A stretch of 64,000 bases of DNA, taken from contig NZ_JAOWPT010000009.1 of NCBI RefSeq assembly GCF_025753855.1, forward strand, positions 124,001 through 188,000. Direction: 5' to 3'. The notes below the pieces were generated by a model. The model did no database searches, was not told where the DNA came from, and saw only the letters and a program-made list of their open reading frames with translations. Below are positions 41,326-48,351 of the stretch, piece after piece; the first letter of the stretch is position 1; the number at the start of each line of letters is the position of its first letter. The stretch comes from Mesorhizobium sp. ZC-5 (GTDB lineage: Bacteria > Pseudomonadota > Alphaproteobacteria > Rhizobiales > Rhizobiaceae). Position numbers and translations under genes: made by a program.

Positions 41326-42510
41326 TCAGTGCTTCGTGGCGACGGGCGGGTGGGCTTTCAGGGCCTCTTCGTTGACGTCGGCGCCCCAGCCCGGTCCGGC
41401 CGGCAGACGCATATGGCCGTCCTCGATGACCGGCGCCTGGGTGATCAGGTCGTTGGTCCACGGCACCTGTACGACGTCCATCTCCATGACGCGGAAATTC
41501 GGCACCGCCGCGCAGAAATGGGCACTCATCAGCGTTGCGATCGGACCGCAGAAATTGTGCGTGGCGACGTTGATCTCGAATGCGTCGGCCAGCGCTGCCA
41601 TGCGCATCGATTCGAGAATGCCGTTCCACGGCACGTCGATGATGGCGACATCCACGGCCTCCTGTTCGAGATAAGGGCGAAGCTGCCTGCAGCCGCTCAG
41701 CGTCTCACAGGAGGCAATCGGGATGCGGCTGCCGCGACGCACCTGCGCCACCGCCGCTGCGCTGAAATTGTCGATCTCCAGCCAGTCGAGATCGAGCGGC
41801 TGCAGCGCGCGGGCCATGCGCAGATAGCCTTCCGGGCGGAAGTTGAAGTTGATGTCGAGCTTGATGCCGATGTCCGCCCCGGCACCCTCGCGGAAGGCGG
41901 TCATCTGGTCGACCGCCGCGGCGATGGCGGCGCGGGTCGGGTTGCGGTCCGGATCGCCGGACCCGCCGGCGAAACCGGGCCGGTACATGTAGGGCTCGGC
42001 CTTGTCGAACATCATCAGGTTGGTCTTCAGTGCGTGGTAGCCGGATTCCCTGACCTTGCGTCCCAGCGCCTTCACGTCGTCGAGCGAGGTGATGCGCGGC
42101 ACGCCGAGGTCTTTCCAGTTGGTGACGTGGTAGGAGCCGCAATGCGACCAGTACATGCGGATGCGGTCGCGGATCATGCCGCCGATCAGTTCGTAGGCGG
42201 GAACGTCGAGCGACTTCGCCTTGATGTCGACGAGGGCGTTTTCGAGTGCACCGATGGAGCGCGCGACAGCGCCGAAAGGCACGCCCCACGATGCCCGGCG
42301 GAGGCGGTCGACCAGCGGCTGGACGCGGCGCGGGTCCTCGCCGATCAACTGCTGGCCGAGATGCCGCACCAGCGGCGACAGCACGCCGTTGATATGGTTC
42401 TCGGGGAATTCGGCCCAGCCGACCAGTCCGGCATCGGTGCTGACCTTCAGGAACGAGAGGTTGCGCCAGCCGGCGCTGCAATAAAGTGTTTCGACGCTGC
42501 TGATTTTCAT
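41326..42510 (-). CDS. Enolase-superfamily (mandelate racemase-like) protein with variant lysine motif
   Basis: 394 residues from ATG 42510. The barrel has metal ligands D219 (KLDINF), E245 (WLEIDN) and E269 (SCETLSG), D292 (IIDVPW) and H318 (ATHNF). At the usual K-x-K position the sequence is LKTNLM, so only the first lysine (K162) is kept and the second is Asn. That variant may change the stereochemistry or reaction (dehydration versus racemisation). It lies between two receptor genes on the minus strand, so one of these receptors may deliver its substrate. Confidence 0.85.
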   Translation of the reverse strand: MKISSVETLYCSAGWRNLSFLKVSTDAGLVGWAEFPENHINGVLSPLVRHLGQQLIGEDPRRVQPLVDRLRRASWGVPFGAVARSIGALENALVDIKAKSLDVPAYELIGGMIRDRIRMYWSHCGSYHVTNWKDLGVPRITSLDDVKALGRKVRESGYHALKTNLMMFDKAEPYMYRPGFAGGSGDPDRNPTRAAIAAAVDQMTAFREGAGADIGIKLDINFNFRPEGYLRMARALQPLDLDWLEIDNFSAAAVAQVRRGSRIPIASCETLSGCRQLRPYLEQEAVDVAIIDVPWNGILESMRMAALADAFEINVATHNFCGPIATLMSAHFCAAVPNFRVMEMDVVQVPWTNDLITQAPVIEDGHMRLPAGPGWGADVNEEALKAHPPVATKH

Positions 42511-42545
42511 GGCCTGCCGGGTGATGACATTGAGACAAGTGGGCA

Positions 42546-42573
42546 AAGCCGAAGGCGGTTGCGCCTTCGGCTT
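42546..42573. terminator. Hairpin between receptor 5 and enolase-superfamily genes
   Basis: AAGCCGAAGGC (42546-42556) pairs perfectly with GCCTTCGGCTT (42563-42573) around GGTTGC. Located just behind the receptor 5 stop on the minus strand, it may terminate or partly attenuate transcription, keeping receptor expression above that of the enzyme. Confidence 0.6.
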
Positions 42574-42578
42574 GAAGG

Positions 42579-43520
42579 CTATTTCCAGGGCTTGCTGTCC
42601 CAGATCCTTTTCAATGCGGTGTACTCGCCCATGGCGAAGGCTTCCGTCTCGGCAGCGGTCATCGGCGTGAAGATGAAGTTTCTTTCCTCGATCGCCTTCC
42701 GGTAGTCGGGGTTCTTGCCGACCTCCTGGAAGCACTTGTCGAGCTTGTCCTTGACGTCTGCCGGCAACCCGTTGGGCGCCCCCATCAGGAACGTGTTGCC
42801 GCCGGTGATGTCGTAGCCGAGTTCCTTCAGGGTCGGCACGTCGGGCAGGCCTGAAAACCGCTCCGCTCCCGCCACTACCAATGTTTCGAGCTGGTCCTTG
42901 AAGTTGGCGCTCTCGGTTACCGACAGGCCGAGTATATCGACGTGGCCGCCCATCACCGCGTTTCTCGCAAGCGGCGATTCCACCATCGGGATGAATTCGA
43001 ATTGCGCGCCGCTGGCTTCCATCAGGCGGAGCAGGACGAGGTGGTCGTCGGCGCCGGCCTGGGTGATGGCTGCCTGGACGGGAGCGGCCTTCGCGGCATC
43101 GAGCAGATCCTGGATCGTCTTGAACTTGCCGCCCTTGCGCGCGCTGATGGCAACGCGCGAACCGACCAGGTTCGACAAATAGTCGAAACTGTCCATGGTG
43201 TAGCGGGGCGGGTCGTTTGCGATGGTGCCGACCGGCAGATTGGGCGTCAGCAGGCTGCCGAGCGTATAGCCGTCGGGTGCAGCCGCGGCGATGTCGATCA
43301 TGCCGAGCACGCCGCCGGCGCCGGGCTTGTCGATGACGACGATCTCGCCGCCCAGGCATTTCTCCAGGAACGGTTCGGCGATGCGCACGCCGACATCGGC
43401 GCCGCCGCCCGGCGCGTACGGCACGATGTAGGTGATTACCCGGTCCGGATACTCCGCGAAGGCCGCCGTTGCCCACACCGTCGCGACAGCCGCCGCCAGC
43501 AATCCGATGCCACGCCTCAT
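42579..43520 (-). CDS. TctC/Bug-family tripartite tricarboxylate transporter substrate-binding protein (receptor 5)
   Basis: 313 residues with signal peptide MRRGIGLLAAAVATVWATA and cleavage near AFA-EYP. It carries EKCLGGE, QAGADDHLVLLRLMEA, the second Cys in KLDKCFQEVGKNPDY and the C-terminal IWDSKPW. The pocket segment DKPGAGGVLG groups it with receptors 2 and 6. It directly follows receptor 6 on the minus strand (89-base gap). Confidence 0.9.
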   Translation of the reverse strand: MRRGIGLLAAAVATVWATAAFAEYPDRVITYIVPYAPGGGADVGVRIAEPFLEKCLGGEIVVIDKPGAGGVLGMIDIAAAAPDGYTLGSLLTPNLPVGTIANDPPRYTMDSFDYLSNLVGSRVAISARKGGKFKTIQDLLDAAKAAPVQAAITQAGADDHLVLLRLMEASGAQFEFIPMVESPLARNAVMGGHVDILGLSVTESANFKDQLETLVVAGAERFSGLPDVPTLKELGYDITGGNTFLMGAPNGLPADVKDKLDKCFQEVGKNPDYRKAIEERNFIFTPMTAAETEAFAMGEYTALKRIWDSKPWK

Positions 43521-43609
43521 GATATGTCGAACTCCCAGTTCCGCCTGATGAAGTCGCTCGAAATGCCGGAAGACCCGCCTGCCGGTTCAACCGGCTCGGC
43601 GTCGTTCCG

Positions 43610-44560
43610 CTATTGCCAGGGATCGCTTTCCCAGAGCGCGCGCAGATCCGCTTCCTCCTTGGCGATGAAGTCCTTCACCTCCTTGTCGCTCATGATGTTG
43701 AGGCTGACAGACCGCTTGTTCGCTTCGTCGAGGAAGGCCGGGTCTTTCGCCACCTGCGCGATGCAGTCGGCATATTTGGCGCGGATATCCTCCGGCGTTC
43801 CGGCCCTGATGCCGAGCACATGGTTGGAGCCCGCGACGAGGTCGTAGCCGAGTTCACGGAATGTCGGGACATCGGGCAGCGATGGCATGCGTTCGGCGGA
43901 TGCCACCGCGAGCACAGTCAGCTTGTCCATGAAGGGCCCGGTCTCGGTGTTCGACAGGCTGCCGACCTGGACGTGACCGCCCATGATGGCATTGCGCACG
44001 TTGCCGGCGCTTTCGAGCGGCAGCGTGGTGAATTTCAGCCCGGCCATCTTGGCAAACCGCAGCGCCATCAAGTGATCGTCGGCGCCGAGCGACGAGGTGC
44101 CGAGATTCATCGGCGTTGGCGATTCCTTCGCGGCCTTGATCAGATCATCGACCGTTTTGATCGGGCTTTCCTTGGCGACGGTCAGCGTCACATTGGTGCC
44201 GACGATGTTGCCGACCAGCTCGAACTGGTCGAGCTTGTAGCTGGTGCCGGTTATCGCGCCGATCTCGAAGTTCGGTGCGTTCAGCGTCGAGATCATGTAG
44301 CCGTCGGGCTGTGAGGTGGCGAGTTCGGTAAAGCCGAGCTGACCGCTGGCGCCGGGCTTGTTGACGACAACCATGGTCGCGCCGTTGCCGATGCATTTTT
44401 CCAGATAGGGCGCATAGGTGCGCACCGCGACGTCGGTGCCGCCGCCGGCGCCGAACGGCACGAGAAAGGTGATGGGGCGGTCGGGAAAGTCCGCGGCGGC
44501 GGTGCCGATGCCAGCCGCGACGACCAGCGCTGCCCCGAATAACGTGGTTCTGAAGCGCAT
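43610..44560 (-). CDS. TctC/Bug-family tripartite tricarboxylate transporter substrate-binding protein (receptor 6)
   Basis: 316 residues from ATG 44560 (GGGAGGAAGAAA upstream). The signal peptide is MRFRTTLFGAALVVAAGIGT with cleavage near AAA-DFP. It has EKCIGNG, LGADDHLMALRFAKM, the second Cys in KYADCIAQVAKDPAF and the C-terminal LWESDPW. It is first in the minus-strand run and is divergent from an enolase-superfamily gene (44764) across two TGTATAC-like sites. NKPGASGQLG groups it with receptors 2 and 5. Confidence 0.9.
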   Translation of the reverse strand: MRFRTTLFGAALVVAAGIGTAAADFPDRPITFLVPFGAGGGTDVAVRTYAPYLEKCIGNGATMVVVNKPGASGQLGFTELATSQPDGYMISTLNAPNFEIGAITGTSYKLDQFELVGNIVGTNVTLTVAKESPIKTVDDLIKAAKESPTPMNLGTSSLGADDHLMALRFAKMAGLKFTTLPLESAGNVRNAIMGGHVQVGSLSNTETGPFMDKLTVLAVASAERMPSLPDVPTFRELGYDLVAGSNHVLGIRAGTPEDIRAKYADCIAQVAKDPAFLDEANKRSVSLNIMSDKEVKDFIAKEEADLRALWESDPWQ

Positions 44561-44662
44561 TTTCTTCCTCCCTGAATGCGGTTTATGTCCGCTTCCCGGG
44601 CCGCCGTCGCAGCCCTCGCAGTATCTGCTCCCGCCGAGGTTCTTGATGCCCCTTTGCATGAT

Positions 44663-44702
44663 GTATACACAGATATGCAATCACATGCAAATGTCGTATA
44701 CC
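44663..44702. promoter_or_regulatory. Two operator-like sites in divergent promoter (TGTATACA and CGTATACC)
   Basis: TGTATACA at 44663-44670 and a GTATAC core at 44697-44702, 34 bases apart, with ATATGCAATC and ATATACAGG near them. They lie in the 203-base gap between receptor 6 (minus) and the enolase-superfamily gene (plus), one near each start. Confidence 0.6.
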
Positions 44703-44763
44703 GCAATATACAGGTACGGCGGCAAGACGCGGACAGCCTTCGGGCACCGGGAGGAAAACAGCG

Positions 44764-45873
44764 ATGAAAATCACCGATCTCACCGTGACGATGTTCGAGC
44801 GGACCATCCCGAAGGCATCATACGGACGCCACACCTTGCCGGGGTCCGGCAAGCTGTCGATGGGCCTGGTGACGGTGTCGACCGACGAGGGCATTCAGGG
44901 GCATGCATTCCTCGGCTCGCCGGTGCGCACCGCCGAACTCGACGCGGCATCACTGATCATCGCGCTGAAACCGGTGGTGGTGGGGCGCGATCCGCTGCAG
45001 CGCGAGGCGATCTACAAGGACATGGCGCGCCGCGCCGGACTCTCCACCTGGCGGTGCGTCGGCGCGATCGACGTGGCTTTATGGGACATTGCCGGCAAGG
45101 TTGCCGGCCTTCCCATCCACCAACTGATCGGCGGGTTCAGGGACAAGGCGCCCGCCTATGCCAGTTCGCCGGGATGGGCCGATGTCGGGAACTACATCGA
45201 GGAAGCGCTCGCGGTGAAGGAGCACGGCTACGCGGCCTACAAGGTTCATCCGCCGCGCCTGGACCCGAAAACCGATCTCGAAGTTGCCCGCGCGGTGCGC
45301 AAGGCGGTCGGCGACGAGTACCGGCTGATGTTCGATTCCACCGGCGTCTACACCTATCCGCAGGCGCTCATGGTCGGCCGCGAACTGGAGGAACTCGGCT
45401 ACTACTGGTTCGAGGATCCGCTGCCCTTCGAGGACATCTACAACTACACCAAGCTCAAGCAGAAGCTCGATATCCAGGTCGTCGCGACCGAACTCTCACC
45501 CGGCGCCTTCCACGCTTACGAGCCGTGGGTCTCGCAGAAGGCGACCGATGCGCTGCGCGGCGACGTGGCGCTGAAGGGCGGCATCACCGCCTGCCTGAAG
45601 ACAGCACACCTGGCCGAGGCATTCCGGCTCAACTACGAACTCCACCATGGCGGCAATTCGCTGAACAACGTCGCCAACCTGCATGTATTCTGCGCGATCC
45701 CGAACACCGAGTTCTTCGAAGTCGTGCTGCCCGACGAGGCGCAGAAATGCGGGCTGATCAACGATCTTTCCGTCGGCCGGGACGGCTTCGTCAGCGTTCC
45801 CAAAGAGCCGGGACTTGGCGTCGAAATCGACTTCGAATTGATCGAAGCCTCAAAGACGCGGGTTCTCACCTAG
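44764..45873 (+). CDS. Enolase-superfamily (mandelate racemase/dehydratase-like) protein with KxH motif
   Basis: 369 residues. Metal ligands D191 (LMFDSTG), E217 (WFEDPL) and E243 (ATELSPG) are in place; histidines at 294-295 (LHHGGN) and D/K partners follow. The K-x-K motif is replaced by K160-V-H162 (AAYKVHPPRL). It probably dehydrates or epimerises a sugar acid or hydroxy acid; the KVH variant suggests an unusual substrate or stereochemistry. AGGAAAACAGCG precedes the ATG. It is the last gene of the island before the TetR gene. Confidence 0.87.
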   Translation: MKITDLTVTMFERTIPKASYGRHTLPGSGKLSMGLVTVSTDEGIQGHAFLGSPVRTAELDAASLIIALKPVVVGRDPLQREAIYKDMARRAGLSTWRCVGAIDVALWDIAGKVAGLPIHQLIGGFRDKAPAYASSPGWADVGNYIEEALAVKEHGYAAYKVHPPRLDPKTDLEVARAVRKAVGDEYRLMFDSTGVYTYPQALMVGRELEELGYYWFEDPLPFEDIYNYTKLKQKLDIQVVATELSPGAFHAYEPWVSQKATDALRGDVALKGGITACLKTAHLAEAFRLNYELHHGGNSLNNVANLHVFCAIPNTEFFEVVLPDEAQKCGLINDLSVGRDGFVSVPKEPGLGVEIDFELIEASKTRVLT

Positions 45874-45911
45874 GTGAATCGCGAGCGGCGAGGATCAGTC
45901 ATCCCTGCCAA

Positions 45912-45940
45912 GCCGCGGTGCTAGGAGCGATAGCCGCGGC
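45912..45940. terminator. Weak hairpin between convergent enolase-superfamily and TetR genes
   Basis: GCCGCGG (45912-45918) pairs with CCGCGGC (45934-45940) around 15 bases. It is a modest stem in the 74-base convergent gap; terminator function is only suggested by position. Confidence 0.35.
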
Positions 45941-45947
45941 GTGCCGC

Positions 45948-46568
45948 TCAACGCGAAAATGCGTTGATCATGGCAAGGCACGATTGCTTCAGCCTTTGAT
46001 GCGGCCCTTCCGGCCCGGAGCTCTGGCTGCTGATCCTGGCTCCGTCGAACAGCAGGGTCAAAGCGTCGGCGAGTTCTTCGGCCTGGGCTATTCCCGCACG
46101 CCGGCACAGATCGGTCAGTTTGAGTCTGTAGGTTTCCTTGGCGTCGGCGATGATCTGGTGAATGCAGTGGTTGGTGTCTTTCTGCTCGACCGCCGCGTTG
46201 GCGAGCAGGCAGGCGCTGTCGTCTGAGAACACCACCTCGGTGGCGCCCTCGACCCAGGCGCGCAACTGCCGCTTCGGGTCGTCCGGATATTTTTCATCGA
46301 GGGACCGCCAGATCTCGGTGGTCTTTTCGGCATGCATGCGAAGGCATGCGCACAGGAGCTCTTCTTTCGAGCCGAAGTGCCGGTAGAGCGTCATCTTGTT
46401 GGAATTTGCCTGTTCGGCAATTATCTCCACACCGACGGCCCCGAACCCGTGCGTGCGGAAAAGCTCGGCCGCACTGGTGAGGATGCGTTCCCGAGGAGGG
46501 GTCTTTGCGGCGCACTCGTCCAACAGGCGCAAGGCGCTGTCAGGATTGTGCAGTTCGGTTCTTGACAT
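45948..46568 (-). CDS. TetR-family transcriptional repressor, probable regulator of the RND pump
   Basis: 206 residues. The N-terminal domain has the TetR HTH: RERILTSAAELFRTHGFGA, VGVEIIAEQANSNKMTLYRH and FGSKEELL. The C-terminal ligand domain includes LRAWVEGATEVVF and LTDLCRRAGIAQAEELADAL. Two GTTAC-N6-GTAAC operators lie immediately upstream (46573-46613), and the same pair precedes the RND operon at 50037-50078, so the protein probably represses itself and the pump. A truncated relative is encoded at 49616-49981. Confidence 0.9.
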   Translation of the reverse strand: MSRTELHNPDSALRLLDECAAKTPPRERILTSAAELFRTHGFGAVGVEIIAEQANSNKMTLYRHFGSKEELLCACLRMHAEKTTEIWRSLDEKYPDDPKRQLRAWVEGATEVVFSDDSACLLANAAVEQKDTNHCIHQIIADAKETYRLKLTDLCRRAGIAQAEELADALTLLFDGARISSQSSGPEGPHQRLKQSCLAMINAFSR

Positions 46569-46590
46569 AGATGTTACCCGCCAGTAACAA
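46562..46590 (+). promoter_or_regulatory. TTGACA-N17-TAACAA promoter-like element, copy A
   Basis: TTGACA (46562-46567) and TAACAA (46585-46590), 17 bases apart on the plus strand, overlapping the TetR start codon. The same arrangement occurs at 50026-50054. It could drive leftover or real transcription towards the winged-helix gene at 46820, or be a by-product of the duplicated block. Confidence 0.45.
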
Positions 46591-46613
46591 TCGCGATGTT
46601 ACAACCCAGTAAC
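46573..46613. promoter_or_regulatory. Tandem TetR operators GTTAC-N6-GTAAC (copy A)
   Basis: Two inverted repeats, 46573-46588 (centre CCGCCA) and 46598-46613 (centre AACCCA), 25 bases apart from start to start. They begin five bases upstream of the TetR gene and partly cover its ribosome site, as expected for autorepression. Confidence 0.75.
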
Positions 46614-46819
46614 ATGCTGACTTGCTACTGTCAAACTCGATGCTTGCAGGGGAACCGAGGGGCACTATGCACATCCGTTTTTCCGATTTTCCTGCGCCGG
46701 CCGCATTCTCCCCAAGACGTTCCTGCCGGCGGTGCGGCACCCCTCGCGGGTCGTCTCGCGACGACGCCGGTCCTGATTGACCGTCCCGCGCAATCGCATC
46801 TGATGCCTGGATTCAAGAC

Positions 46820-47785
46820 ATGAATGCTCCCTTTCGCCCGCTGCCATTGCCGCAGACACTCGCCGGAATTAGTCACGAGACCCGTGCGCAGTGGTTCGAG
46901 CAGCGCATTCGCATTCTGCGATGGCACCCGGATTTCCATGCGATCGCTCTCGACTACGCGCGCGGCATGGTCGAGTTGTTCCAGGGGCGTTACCTCGTCA
47001 ACCGGGCGATGGCCAACATCGCGCGCCAGACAATCTGCATGGCCATCCTGTCACTGCATTTTCGCGAGGGGGAGGAGACCTGCCCGTCGACGGCAGACGC
47101 CGAGGCGCTCACGACCGCTCTTTCGTCCATCCAGAACCTGACCACCGCGACGGGTGTCTGCAGCAAAAACACCACCGCGGCGACGGTTCTGCTGCTGGAG
47201 CGGATCGGCCTGGTCCGGCGCATGGAAAACGACCAGGATCGCCGGTCGATGCATATCGTTCCCACCGAGCGGCTGGTCGCCGGGGCGAGGGGGGTACTTC
47301 GCATTGCGCTGACCTCCGCCGACACGCTGTTTCCGTCGCGCAACTATCGCGCCTTGATCGACAGCGACGACTTCCTCCAACGCTATTTCGCTTCGACCAT
47401 CCATTCGCTGCTGAACAGGAGTTCCCTGATTTCCAGCCTCATGGGCTCGCAGCTGTTTGCCACTTCGGATGGCGGCGAGATACTGCTCTTCAAGCTGATG
47501 AGCATTGGCGATGCGGTGCAATCCGGCGACGAACAAATCGTCGAATTTCCCTTCGACGAGATTGCGCCGCAGTTTGCGGTGTCGAGAACGCACATCAGGC
47601 GCCTCATGAAAAAGGCGGAGGCCGAGGGCCTGGTGCGCCTGCTCCAGGATGGCGGCAGGAAAATTCAGATATTGCCGCCGCTGCGGGATGTCTTCGAGAA
47701 TCTGGTGGCGATGAATGTGACGCGCGCGCAGTTCGACATGCATCTCGCCAACCGGGATTACGACCTGCTCCCGTTCGATCGCTAA
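46820..47785 (+). CDS. Unrecognised protein with two winged-helix-like regions
   Basis: 321 residues, soluble, no signal peptide. I do not recognise a named family. Residues about 100-155 (TTATGVCSKNTTAATVLLLE, RIGLVRRMENDQDRRSM) look like a MarR-type winged helix, and residues about 240-290 (FPFDEIAPQFAVSRTHIRRL, MKKAEAEGLVRLLQDGGRKI) like a Crp-type helix-turn-helix. A transcriptional regulator with two DNA-binding-like domains is therefore likely. It lies between the TetR gene and the porin gene; a large hairpin follows at 47826-47880. Its targets are unknown. Confidence 0.75.
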   Translation: MNAPFRPLPLPQTLAGISHETRAQWFEQRIRILRWHPDFHAIALDYARGMVELFQGRYLVNRAMANIARQTICMAILSLHFREGEETCPSTADAEALTTALSSIQNLTTATGVCSKNTTAATVLLLERIGLVRRMENDQDRRSMHIVPTERLVAGARGVLRIALTSADTLFPSRNYRALIDSDDFLQRYFASTIHSLLNRSSLISSLMGSQLFATSDGGEILLFKLMSIGDAVQSGDEQIVEFPFDEIAPQFAVSRTHIRRLMKKAEAEGLVRLLQDGGRKIQILPPLRDVFENLVAMNVTRAQFDMHLANRDYDLLPFDR

Positions 47786-48351
47786 GAGATCGTTCACAGG
47801 TTATTTTAACTACACAGATGACCCGCCAGTCTTAGGAGACCTCGCTCAGGGAAGAAGCGAGGTCTCCGAGCGTTGACTGGAGATGAAAACGCATCAATCG
47901 CCTTCTTGACCAAGCAGTCCTTCTACACTGATCAGAAAAAGCACCCTCACACTGCCAACTCACAAAATCCCTGTCAAAGGACATATCTGGTTCTATTTTT
48001 TGGAAACGGACTCGGCTTTCTTAAAATCGCTTGCTAGCACGTTGATGGTTTCCGGATTTGTTTTCCAAAATGGGCAAGCGGTTCCCGAATGGTGGAAGGA
48101 CCCTGCCGTCCGGTTTGCCGCGGCCGTATTCTATGAAGTGTCCGTTTTTGTTCAAAATCAGGCGGATATGTGTGGATCCGGCATCGAGCCAGCGGCCGCC
48201 TTCTCAGGCTTCAAGGCGCGTTTCGTTGCAGAATTGCCTCACTAAGAGCTGCTTCAGATACCTCCAGTTTTGTCCTTTGACCCTGTCAGGCGCTCGGCGA
48301 TAGGCCTTGTGAAGCGGGGATTCATGCCGCTTCCACCAACTGGAGATTGAT
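47786..48351. other. 566-base intergenic region upstream of the porin gene
   Basis: Contains the hairpin at 47826-47880 and AT-richer sequence than its neighbours (for example TTATTTTAACTACACAG and GGTTCTATTTTTTGG). An 81-codon frame with TTG start at 48000-48245 has no ribosome site and I do not call it. The long leader may serve regulation of the porin, as often seen for outer-membrane protein genes; no specific element was recognised. Confidence 0.5.
47826..47880. terminator. Large two-part hairpin behind the winged-helix gene
   Basis: Inner stem GGAGACCTCGCT (47835-47846) pairs perfectly with AGCGAGGTCTCC (47856-47867). Outer arms CCAGTC (47826-47831) and GACTGG (47875-47880) can extend it. 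It could be a terminator or part of a small structured RNA; no U-tract follows. Confidence 0.55.

Noticed and set aside
41326-43590. 754-codon minus-strand frame joining receptor 5 and the enolase-superfamily gene
   Set aside because: The enolase part is real from ATG 42510, but the upstream part is an out-of-frame reading of receptor 5. It is not a fusion protein.
48000-48245. 81-codon frame with TTG start before the porin gene
   Set aside because: No ribosome site, codon use unlike the neighbours and no recognisable motif.
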